From contig CM052359.1 in NCBI GenBank assembly GCA_028551475.1, forward strand, positions 19,097,583-19,161,582: a stretch of 64,000 nucleotides of DNA, read 5' to 3'. This DNA comes from Casuarina equisetifolia. Lineage: Eukaryota; Streptophyta; Magnoliopsida; Fagales; Casuarinaceae. The position numbers were made by a program, and so were the translations under genes. Below, piece after piece: positions 1-10,400 of the stretch (positions are counted from its first letter, which is position 1; every line of letters starts with the position of its first letter). The notes below the pieces were generated by a model that was not told the origin of the DNA, made no database searches, and saw only the letters and a program-made list of their open reading frames with translations.

Positions 1-25
1 ATTTAGAAGTGGAGTAGGCTAGCAG

Positions 26-187
26 ATGGAAGCAAAAGGGAGAGCAGAATTCAAGAAGCCTAGCTGGTCCGGCTGGAGAGTTCTGGGTCAAGAGTTTTGC
101 GAAATCGCCAGGCAAATCACCACATACCCTAAATTTCGGCAACACCGAATGCAGCCTTGCAAGATCCCTTACAGTTTCAGATGCTAG
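26..187 (+). CDS. possible terminal exon of an unidentified gene cut by the window edge
   Basis: A short open frame begins at the ATG at 26-28, directly after an AG dinucleotide that could be a splice acceptor, and ends at the TAG at 185-187. It would encode 53 residues rich in Trp, Lys and Arg (for example PSWSGW, then GQEFCEIARQ). The composition is more protein-like than the AT-rich DNA that follows, so it may be the last exon of a plus-strand gene lying mostly outside the window. I do not recognise the family. It could equally be a chance frame; the opposite strand of 1-150 is also open. Confidence 0.22.
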   Translation: MEAKGRAEFKKPSWSGWRVLGQEFCEIARQITTYPKFRQHRMQPCKIPYSFRC

Positions 188-2556
188 CATTTACTTCAAT
201 TTTACTTAAAGTTTACTTTAGCTGCTGCCTGTGTACTCAAATTTATCCCAAAATTGATTACATGTACCATATCAGTCAAAACCCAAGCGAACTAAGGCAT
301 GACTTTTTCGAGCAGCATGTGTTATTACACTTGATCCAAAATTTCAATGATGTTTCGATTTCTCTGGTTTATGTTTCTGAGACGCAGAACTGAAGTAACA
401 TAAACTCTGATTTTTGGTCCATCATATAACAATTGTTGAACTTTTGCTTATTCCTTTTTTCCCCTTTGTGTATTATCCCATATCTTGAAATGTGAGAGAT
501 TACGTATTTATTTAACCCTGGAACATTTTTGGATGATGGATTTATGAAATCACATTTCTTACTTTTATAGCCTAATTTACTTGCAAACATCAAACCGCAG
601 ATTGGATTAACATTGGGGTTCAAAAAGACCAAATCCCTCCCTTCAAAATGATCCTACTTACCCATCGCTATGGAAATCTGTGCCTCCTGATTGTTTAATA
701 TGACAAAAGCAGAACACCTTCATCGGGGCCTAAAGGAGGTGAGATCGCACGGGGAACAATTTCTCACCCTATAAGCAGGACAAGATATCGAGTTATAAAA
801 TAAGTGTCTAACTCAGTGATAGGCAGCAAGATGAAATATTGAATATGGCAGCATCTACATGTTATAAGATAAGGACCTTTTGGCACAATGGGCAAGTTAT
901 TAAAAAAACATTTTATAAAAATAATTTTAAAATATGATAATTTTGTGATTTATTTTTAAAATTTTAGTAAAAAATTCAAGCTCCAACTCTGAAGAATAAG
1001 TACTTCTCGTCTGCACCTTTAGGATGGTGGCATGACCTCCTATAACTCTTCTTTTCTTTGTCAATAAAAAGTCAAGCTTCATACCTAAAATTTATTTTTC
1101 TTTCTTTAGGATAGTTACAAAAACTTCTGTAACTTTTTTTTTCTTTTTTATTTGTTCTATTTTTTCAATAAGGCAAGCTTTCCGCAATAAAATTCAGTTT
1201 TGCTTCCGTGAAACAACAAAACACTTCTGAAAAATGATATAGCAATTTTTTTCTTTTTTGCAGAGCCAAAAAATTATTTGAATCTAGTTAAAAACACGGA
1301 CTATTTGCTTCAATATCAAAAATTAAAAATAAAAAAAAATACATTCCAAAAACTTTTAAAAGACATAACCTTAATGTGGCTATGATTACTGCTAAAATGT
1401 TCTGTGGACTTTCTTGATGTCTATAAATCCATCAAAATGAGCCAAGAAAAAAAAAAAAAAAACAAAATCACTGAGATGGTAGGGAAGAATGTTACAACAT
1501 GAACCGTAAATGACAACCCGCAAAACCATAACTGTTTTAGCAATTCTAAGCATGTGAAATACAGGCTGCTGCGCATGGAAGCACTTGCATATTACAGCCT
1601 TGAATGAAGCTGCCAAACGTCTCCCTGGAATCAGCAGGTTTAAATAAAAGTATTAGCACCAGGCGTCCTAATTAAGTTCTTTTGTCCTTTCATAAATGAC
1701 ACACTGCAGCACAGTTAACTGGGTATACTCAAGGAACAGGCAAGCCAAAATGAACGACACAAGGTACTTAAGCTAATACATAGAACTAAAGTTTTTATTA
1801 TTTAACAAAAGCAATTTTTAATCAGAGTAAACATTCTAGAATAGTGCTAGTAACAGATCTCAAAGTAATAGATCATGACCAGTGTAAAGCAGAAACAAGT
1901 AGTCTTCTGAATGGAACAGCTCCATAGTTTGATGATTTTCTTTAATGCAGTTAAGCTTTCCTTTATTGCACATTACCAAGGTAGCTCCAACGTCAAGCAT
2001 ATTCAGGGATTTCTAATCTTAGCTACAGTCTTTTTACAGAGATGCAAGAAAGATAATAATATTTTTTGTCCCAATAATGGCCATAAAACTTGCATATACC
2101 CAATGACTAAAACATAGTACGAAAAGCCAAAATCAAAAAACTCTTAGCTACAGTCTTTTTACAGAGATGCAAGAAAGATAATAATATTCTTTGTCCCAAT
2201 AATGGCCATAAAACTTGCATATACCCAATGACTAATACATAGTACGAAAAGCCAAAATCAAAAAACGAAACAAAAACATCAATTAACCATAGATATGATA
2301 AAGAAAACAAAAATAGTACCATATACTCATGTGAGAAACAGAAAGAAGAATCAAGATCACAGAAAAAGATAACCACATGTACAAATCAAAAAGTTGTTGA
2401 AGTTGACGAATTTCAAGCAAGCAAACAGGATCGGAGGAATCACCTTATGTCAATGTATGTTCTGTACACCTATAAGCGTGAAAATGGTGGTCTAGATTCT
2501 CGGAACTGTTGAAGGTCAACTTTTTGCATGACCTCTTTCTAGTTCAGAATGGTACC
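188..2556. other. intergenic region, including the likely 3' flank of the PPR gene
   Basis: No convincing coding region was found on either strand; the open frames are short and AT-driven. The stretch holds several poly-A/poly-T runs (for example around 900-960 and 1320-1350) and an A-run at about 1445-1462. A 125-bp tandem duplication at 2017-2266 is listed separately. The part just left of 2557 is expected to hold the 3' UTR of the minus-strand PPR gene; I could not place its end. Confidence 0.5.
2017..2266. repeat. 125-bp direct tandem duplication
   Basis: The segment 2017-2141 is repeated immediately as 2142-2266. By eye the copies differ at only two positions (a T/C change in the poly-T stretch near 2062/2187 and an A/T change near 2109/2234). 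Near-identity and head-to-tail arrangement indicate a recent duplication. It lies downstream of the PPR stop codon, so it may fall in that gene's 3' UTR or 3' flank. No coding potential. Confidence 0.92.
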
Positions 2557-4326
2557 CTATCTTAAAACGTTCCATTCAATCAACTTCTGATGCAACTCAT
2601 TAGCCTCTTTGTCCATACCAGAAGTGGCCACACCTTTAATTATCATGAAATATGTTGTCACATCTGGCTTGTAGTGACTTGAGATCATCATATCTAGAAC
2701 TTGTATTGCAATATCCACCTTGTTATGCTTGCATAGTCCTTGGATCACATATCTGTAAGCTCTATCTCCGACTTTCTGCCGTCTCTTAACCATTTCCTCC
2801 ATTATCACAACAGCTTTCTCAAGTAGATCCACCCGACAAAAGCCCCAGACTAGGCAACGATGGGTAATATCATCAGGAGTAATCCCGTTTTCTGTCATTT
2901 GGCCATACAGTTCCATTGCCTTCTCCATCATACCCTTCTTCGCAAACCCATCAATCACAGTATTGTATGTGATCAAACAAGGAGTGCAGCTGGTACCACT
3001 CAAAACGCATAGCACCTGGAGGGCCTCATCAACCATTCCCTCTCTACAAAGAGCACCTAGAAGAGTGTTATAAGTTATAATGTCAGGTGAACAGTTCTGC
3101 AAAACCATTTCATTATAAAAGTTGATGGCACGATCCAACTTTCCATATTTGCAAAAACCATTAATCAAGATATTGTAAGTAACCACAGTAGGAGTATGCG
3201 AACCTTCTCTCATAATTGACAAAATCTCATCTACTTCATCCCAACATGCACGGTGACAAAGAGAATGCAGAAGAGTGTTGTATGTTATTACATTGGGCTC
3301 CATCCCATGAGACAAGAGATTACATATTACCAAAGCTGCATCAGCATATTTACCTTGTTTACAAGTAAAATTAACCAGCGAATTGTACGTAATAATATCA
3401 GGGAAACAGCCCTCAATCACCATATCTTCCAATACTTCAATAGCCTGGGAAGTTCCGCAATGATTGAAGACTAGCTCAATGAGAACTGTGTAGGTAATCA
3501 GATAAGGAGGACAACCCTTTCTCAATTGATCCTTCCAAAATTGAACAGCCTTATCAAAATTCCCAGAATCAAACATCCACCGGATAATTGTATTGTAGGA
3601 AATCACATCAGGAGGGCAACCACTCAAGCTCATCTCTTCTAGGAGGCCAATGGCAGACTTTAACAGCCCTCCCTTGCAGAGACCACCAATCATCATGTTG
3701 CATGTAATGATATCTGGAACCCCACCAGACATGACCATGATTTCCAGGACTTTGGAAGCTTTATCAATTCGATCTGTTTTGATAAGGCCTCTGATTAAGT
3801 TTGTGCAAGAAACAAAATGAGGAATTTGGTTTCGGCGTGCCATAATATCAACCAGCCTAGATGCATCCACCAATCTCCCCTGTACACAGAAGTTTTGAAG
3901 AATTTGATTGTTGGTTTCCTCATTGTTTTCAACAAAGGGCCCATCCAAGTACAATGATGAAGAATTTGAAGGCTTCTTTGAGTTCATTAGCTGTCTGAAA
4001 TTTTTCTCAAAACCCATCCTGTTATTTTCAGAGCTCAATTCATCTTGGTCAATCTCATTTTCTCCATCAATGCAAACACTTCTGTGCAAACCTCTACACT
4101 GTAAAAGGTGCACTTTTCTTCCATGACTCCAAGCTCTCCTCCATTCTAAGCGAGATTGAGTTTTGTGATTACATTTGCTTAAGCAATTTAATTGAAAAGC
4201 AGGTGCCTTTCTTACTGAGCAATTAAGCCTGGCAGAACAGTGACCTTCTTGTTTGGAACACCCATTTAGACCATGCAAACCATGAAACACAATTGTACGA
4301 TTCTGTGGGAGAACGCTATAACCCAT
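2557..4326 (-). CDS. P-class pentatricopeptide repeat (PPR) protein, 589 aa
   Basis: A single uninterrupted exon encodes 589 residues, the intronless form typical of plant PPR genes. From about residue 133 to the C-terminus I count 13 consecutive repeats of about 35 residues, with the usual pattern (ITYNxLI ... GxxDxA ... G..PD). No E, E+ or DYW domain follows, so this is a pure P-class protein. Family members bind organellar RNA sequence-specifically and act in processing, stability, splicing or translation. The first ~130 residues are basic and Cys/Ser-rich with few early acidic residues, compatible with an organelle targeting peptide; I cannot tell mitochondrion from plastid. The architecture and C-terminal end recall Arabidopsis At1g08610-type proteins, but that is recollection, not a search. 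The ATG at 4326 is the first in frame. The (GA)n-rich leader at about 4900-5200 may be 5' UTR interrupted by an intron. Confidence 0.95.
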   Translation of the reverse strand: MGYSVLPQNRTIVFHGLHGLNGCSKQEGHCSARLNCSVRKAPAFQLNCLSKCNHKTQSRLEWRRAWSHGRKVHLLQCRGLHRSVCIDGENEIDQDELSSENNRMGFEKNFRQLMNSKKPSNSSSLYLDGPFVENNEETNNQILQNFCVQGRLVDASRLVDIMARRNQIPHFVSCTNLIRGLIKTDRIDKASKVLEIMVMSGGVPDIITCNMMIGGLCKGGLLKSAIGLLEEMSLSGCPPDVISYNTIIRWMFDSGNFDKAVQFWKDQLRKGCPPYLITYTVLIELVFNHCGTSQAIEVLEDMVIEGCFPDIITYNSLVNFTCKQGKYADAALVICNLLSHGMEPNVITYNTLLHSLCHRACWDEVDEILSIMREGSHTPTVVTYNILINGFCKYGKLDRAINFYNEMVLQNCSPDIITYNTLLGALCREGMVDEALQVLCVLSGTSCTPCLITYNTVIDGFAKKGMMEKAMELYGQMTENGITPDDITHRCLVWGFCRVDLLEKAVVIMEEMVKRRQKVGDRAYRYVIQGLCKHNKVDIAIQVLDMMISSHYKPDVTTYFMIIKGVATSGMDKEANELHQKLIEWNVLR

Positions 4327-6691
4327 TGCTCTCCTTCTCCTTCAAACAATGAATTCTAACAAGCTACAAAGATCTATATGACATGTATTCCTCAGCCTGA
4401 GGCAGGCTTTTCAGTTAATCCAATTAACCAAACAGCAGGTCAATACCTCGCGGAGAGGAAGAACTCGTAGGTCTATCGAGTTTGATAAAACGAAGCCCAC
4501 AGAAATACTTCCTCTGGTTCTACTCTTGTGCAAGCGAATGAGAATCACAACTGCGAGAGTTCAAACTATTAATAAAAAATAAAAGAGTTACTAACAAGAA
4601 AGATATAGCAGAATATCTTGGACTAAATTCGCAGATAATTATAAAAGGGAAAAGTTGACAACGCGCTTTCTCAGCCCCCTAAATACAACTTATATAAATT
4701 CATTTTCATGGAATTGATATAGCAACACGCCCACTATATATGTGTAATTTAAATACATAAGATTAAGGAGAAGGCCAAGCCGAAGAGATGAAATCGTATC
4801 ACATATATCTCCCATATGCCTCAATTGAATGTTTAAAAAAAAAAAGAGAGAGTAAAACCCCGTCAGACCGGACCATATTTTAAAACCCTGTCCCCAAGAA
4901 TCAAAATGATAAGCATTACCACTACAAACACGACTAAGTAAACAACAGTATCAAGAAGCCCACCAGTGAAAACGAAACAAGTAGAATATCCCTCCGCTAG
5001 AGCTTCAAGAAATGAACTTCGAAAAGAAAAACCAAGCTCGGAAACTCGCAAGAAGCAAAAAAGACAAATACTGTACTCATCAAAAAGACAATGGAGAGCG
5101 AGATAGAGCGAGAAAGGAGAGAGAGAGAGAGAGAGAGAGAGACCCAAATGATGAGAATCAAGGTCAGAGATAGCATACATACTCGGGATTTGGTTTGGTG
5201 AGAAGAAGCAGAGACTGAAAATAAATGTTTTCTCGCTTTGATGACTCCGAAGTTGAAGAGTGACGTTAATTACTAGGGTTGCAATTCTGAAAATTACAGC
5301 TACGTACCGCTTTTTCAGACTATTTATCAATTTGCTTCCCCAGCTATGAGAATTATTTGCTATTGTACGCCCCCTTTCCTTTTTATGTTTTTAATTGCTT
5401 TTTTACTTTTTAACTACTCTTACTCCTAATTTATTTCTTCTTTTTAAGTTTAGTTAACAAAATCACAAACTTTAAAGGGGCGTAACTGTGTTTAGAAAAT
5501 ATTAAGTCTAGCATAGATTACAATAATTCTAGACAAAAAAAAAAAAAAAAAACCCTCAACGGCATAATTCCTGGGCATTTTTGTATCAACCAGCACGTTT
5601 TAATGGAGATAAATCTCTAAGACACACAAAAATGTTTTGCTAATCTTCACTGGTAGATGATATTTTCTATCTTCTATTTGAAAATTCTAATAAAAAGAAA
5701 TGGCTTTCTGAGATATTCAAATATATTATGCTAATCCCGACTAGTAGATTAAATTTCCAGGTCTTCCATTTTAAAATTCTAATGAAAAGAAAATTATTTC
5801 CTCTTTTTCTTTAGTTTTATCTTGTTTTATAACTTTTTTTTTCATTTTTTTATGTATATTTTTTTTATAAGAAAACGTTGTCTCTTTTATGAGATTCATT
5901 ATCTAAGAAATACAAATTCTTTCCTAACACGTCATTATAAATTATGACCAGTTCATTTATCCAGTTTATTTATCATGTTTATTAATCAAATCATGCAAAA
6001 CATATTGATTTAAATATCGAGGATTTTGCTTCCTAAATTCCCACAAATACTTTGTACAATATATTAATTCCAATTTTTAAAGTAACTAGTGATAATTTAT
6101 AAACATTTTAATGAATGATTTAGATTTAATCTTTATTCTATTATTTTCTGTTATAGCCCTCGCTATGCTAACATGATTGGCACCTTGATTTAATCTTTCT
6201 TCTTTCTCTTTGCTTACAAGAGTGAAAAGGTTAACAAAAAAAAAAAAATCATATTTTCATGGTCTTCGACCATGTATCACTTGATTAGATTCGAGGATTA
6301 GAGATACACAAATGACAAAAATTGGATTAAGCCCTAGTAATGTTTGTTTTTGAGGTGAAGATTTCAAGGACGGATCTTGCTCCAAAGTCAACATGGTGCA
6401 AGGGGTTGTTCAACCATATTTCATATAATATATACTTGTTTATAACAAAAATCATCAAGATACCAAACTCATTCTCTTCACTCTTCTAATAGCTGATATA
6501 TTGTTTTGACTTGAAACCCCACATCTCATAACCAAATTCTCGTCTTTACTCTTGGTAAAACCCAATAATTCAGACTATTTTTGAGATAAATCCTGAATTT
6601 TACTTTACATTTCCTGATGCCAAAAAACGAGAAGTGGTAGCTTTTTTTCTGCCATGATCTGTGCAGCTGTTGAACTGCAAATCTAGCCCCA
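4327..6691. other. PPR 5' flank and intergenic DNA before the PTAR1-like 3' end
   Basis: This stretch contains the presumed 5' UTR/promoter of the minus-strand PPR gene. A candidate minus-strand 5'-UTR donor (GTATGT) starts at 5182, next to a (GA)n tract. From about 5340 to 6600 the DNA is AT-rich with poly-A and poly-T runs and no recognisable gene. The 155-codon minus-strand frame at 4863-5330 is low-complexity and looks fortuitous. The part near 6600-6690 is probably 3' UTR of the PTAR1-like gene. Confidence 0.45.
5117..5142. repeat. (GA)n microsatellite
   Basis: An uninterrupted GA dinucleotide run of 13 units on the plus strand reads as (TC)n in the sense direction of the downstream PPR gene. 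Pyrimidine-rich tracts like this are common in plant 5' leaders, consistent with lying in the PPR 5' UTR or core promoter. Confidence 0.9.
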
Positions 6692-7437
6692 TTAAAGAAT
6701 CCCAAGAGCAGGACCTTTCTGGCACATCTTGGTCAGCGTACTCTTCAAATTTTCTGCTGTAAGCTTCCCATGGAGTTCAATCTGAAACTCAGGGATTTGC
6801 TGTACATAGAGGAAATGTAAGCATCTAACCGCTTTACCAAATAGTCCAGTAAAAGAAAGAAAAATAACATTACCTTTGCCAACCACAATATGTAAGTAGC
6901 AGCCAACTTGGCTTGTGCTTCAAAATCATCAAAGTCGTTATTCACAACAGTTGAGCAGGATTCCAGGAGACGCAGCTCATTATCAAGAAAGAAACCAAGG
7001 CCATTACTGATGCTGACTTCTTGCTCGGAATGGCAGGAATTATTACCTAGGTCACTCGCAAATTGCTTAATCCAACACAAAGAAAGGAAACGTCGATGAA
7101 GCCATAATGCCTGCTTAAAAGGAAAGCCAAACAATTAAAAATCACTTAATAAGAGAAAGATTAACAGACTGATGATAAAAGGGAAAAAGGAAAAGAAAGA
7201 AAATCAACCGCTGGCGCTGATGGAACCAGAAAAATTCTTGACAAAAAAATTGATCAATTTGTTTAGTCGAAGAAAATTATTCGTGAATAAAGATATTGCC
7301 ATAAAAGAGGCTCATAACACTGTCATACATTACAGCAAAAAGGGAACTTGTAGCGACTTTATGCGATCATTACCTAGCAGACAACATGTGGACAAATATA
7401 ACAATGAAACATATAGAACACAAGTTCCTTTTTTTCC

Positions 7438-7472
<35 letters not shown>

Positions 7473-10400
7473 TTACTTCCAAAGTAAAATATCTGCAGCT
7501 TCACAATATTTTCAAAGCTACGGTTCTACAGAAAAAAAGTGAAATGCACATTAAAGTCTGTTTTTCAGATACTTGTCCAACTACAGCACAACCAGAGCAA
7601 TTTTAGAGCTTTCCGAACTACCACCAGTTATCATATATAGGGTCTGCCAATTACTGAGTCTTTCCCATGTACAACTTTAGACAGTCCAGAAAAAAAGATG
7701 ACACAAAGATTGTTTGCCTTTAACACAAATTAAACAAGTGAAATGAGGGAAACGGAAGCCATAAACACCATAGGTAGTAGTAGAAAGAATGGCATGATAA
7801 ACTAGAAAATGAAAGTACAGTTTTATCTCCAACAGAATGAATGATCCTGATTTTTAGAAAAGATCCATTAAGCCAATTGTGATTTTTTAACTGGGATTAA
7901 GACTTAGCAAGGTGATGGGGTTAAGGGTGGCCCATACCTCTCTTCCTATATAACGCTTTATTAACATTTCATTCCAATCAAGCTCCTCCTGTCATACCAA
8001 CAATGTCCAGAAGTTAAGTAACTTGGTATAATAGTCCAGAAAAGTAAAAAGAGTTTGAAAGTACAAGTCACATACTAATGTAACAGCAGTGGTGACTAGA
8101 AAGCAAGTCATAATTGACAGAATATTCTCTTGAGCATAAAAGGATTTTCTGTTGAAGTGTTTCAAAGCTTATTATTGCATTTGAATAAGCTAACGCCGCG
8201 TTTGAATGGGTACATGATTCTGTAACCCCACTAATCCAAGAGTTTAAGAAAAATGCATCAAATCTATCCTAATGTATTTAAACCCGCAAACCAAACAGTT
8301 CAAAGAAGTTGAACTAGAATTTTGGTTCCTAAGCCAAGACATCAGTCAACTGCTCGGCTAGTGAAAATTATTACTCATATCTCTCAAAGAGCCCAATTCA
8401 ATATTCATGTAGAACGTTTTTATCGAAAATCATGTAATAGAAGATTGTCATGTTCTTTCAAAACAGCTTCCAACTAGATCCTAGAAAAGGAATTCACAGA
8501 CCAAGAAGAAGTTATTTCAAATCTCTAAGATCAAGCAAAAAATATTGAAAAAATACAGTCAGCCATGAAAAACTACAGAAATAGAATAGAAAATAGAATG
8601 CCTTTATTTCATGGGCTCACAAAAAATAGGCACCAAGCAGAAGTGTCATTTGGCACAGGTGATGGGTAAATGCTGGGTTGTCCTTATACATTCTAAAAGT
8701 GAATCAAGTGCCCAAACTGAGCACTGTGATGCAGAAGCATCCAATAGACTTCACTAGTCCACAAGACATGCACACCACTAGCCACAGGATCTAGTCTGTG
8801 ATGTCATCTTAGTGTTTTCCCTTTTATGAGACTAGTAATTTCACTTTTAAAGTCAAAGAGGGACAACCATGACGAAGAGTAATCAACCTAGATAATAATG
8901 TCACTATAGACCTTGTACATAGTTATCTTAACCCTAGTAAGGAGGTTTTGCATCTAACATAAGAAACCACAAGCTTGAGTTTTGCCATCTAACATAAGAA
9001 ACCACAGGCTTGAATGCTTTTATACTACATACACACATGCACCCATCTCACATACCCAGGTGTTGAATCCAGGACCAAGAGGTCTTAGGCTCTACTAGCT
9101 TACCATTGAACTAGCAAGTTATCCACCTTGGAGGCTTTCTAGGTACATTGCACACGGGATAAGTTTTTGAGCCCTGTTTTGAAATATTTTACCATTTTCT
9201 GTTGGTTTATTAGGGATCTTTTTTCAGATACATGTTATGACTCCACTAAAAGGTGGTACCTTTTGCAGTATCAAATTTGTACCAAAACAGATCTCAGCCC
9301 TTTTGTTGACTGCATCATATTATTGGAACTCTTGCTTATTTTCAAACACTCTAATTCAGTCAAACTTCATAACAACCTACTTGGAGCATCAACCGTTTCT
9401 CATGCATTAAATTCTGTAGGAGTCAATTAAAATAACAATGTAAATCTCATTTAGCCTCTCCTGGAATAATATCTTTGGGTACTATCTGACAATTCAGAAC
9501 GTCTAGAAAGTTGATGACAGCATATATTACCACCGAGAGCACATCATATGCTATCATAAACTGACACCAAGAATCTGTTGCTACAGAACATAAGCCCACA
9601 GGATGGAGCTTGATGAAACGACTTATCAAACAAATTTTATTTAATTTGCAGATGATACAATCTGCACACTTTTTATCCAAACAATTGTTGTATATCAATT
9701 AAGAGACAGAAAGACTGTTTGTAGAACAAACAACTGATGCTGCAAGTGGTTTGAAAAACTTCTTTTAAGCCCAGGTAGGATGCAATTAAGCAAAGAGTTC
9801 AGAAATAATTATGGGGGAATTACTATGTGTAATTTGAAGAAGTGCAATGAGATCTATGTTTTAAATTGATGTGTCGAGAAAGAGAAATGACTGTAGGGGT
9901 TGCATATAAAAGCTAACTATTCTAATGACATTTCTAAGGCATCAGCATTAAAAACACTAACACACGGAATATGAACATAAAGCACATATTCGATTGTGAA
10001 AAGTGACTGCAAATATAAAATTGTTAATGCATACACATTCCTGAAGATCATTACCTTCCATACATCATTGGTTTCAACAGTGTAACCAGAGGATGCATTT
10101 TCTTGTTTGCAGGATACGTCTTTCAAAATCCTGACCATCAGCAGCTGCAAATTGATAGCTATGAGAATGTGGTCAACACAGAAATCTCCAGCTCATGTAA
10201 ATGCTGTACGAAAAGATAATTAAGCACATGAACAACCCTTTTACTCCCTCCCCTAGGTTTTTATGATTAGTATTTCTGTTCAGTCTCCTGCTTTCGGAAC
10301 AAAAATAGTTGATTATTGAATTGGCTTTATGAACTTCACTAACTTGACCTGCAATTTTATCAACAAATCATTTTCAGTTGATTAAAAAACTCTTCATTCT

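Noticed and set aside
4863-5330. 155-codon minus-strand frame upstream of the PPR gene
   Set aside because: It is low-complexity (Leu/Ser run from the GA tract) and sits in the presumed PPR 5' leader; judged fortuitous.
9059-9133. Functional tRNA gene on the minus strand
   Set aside because: The box B is degenerate and the acceptor and T stems do not pair; better explained as a SINE-like remnant.
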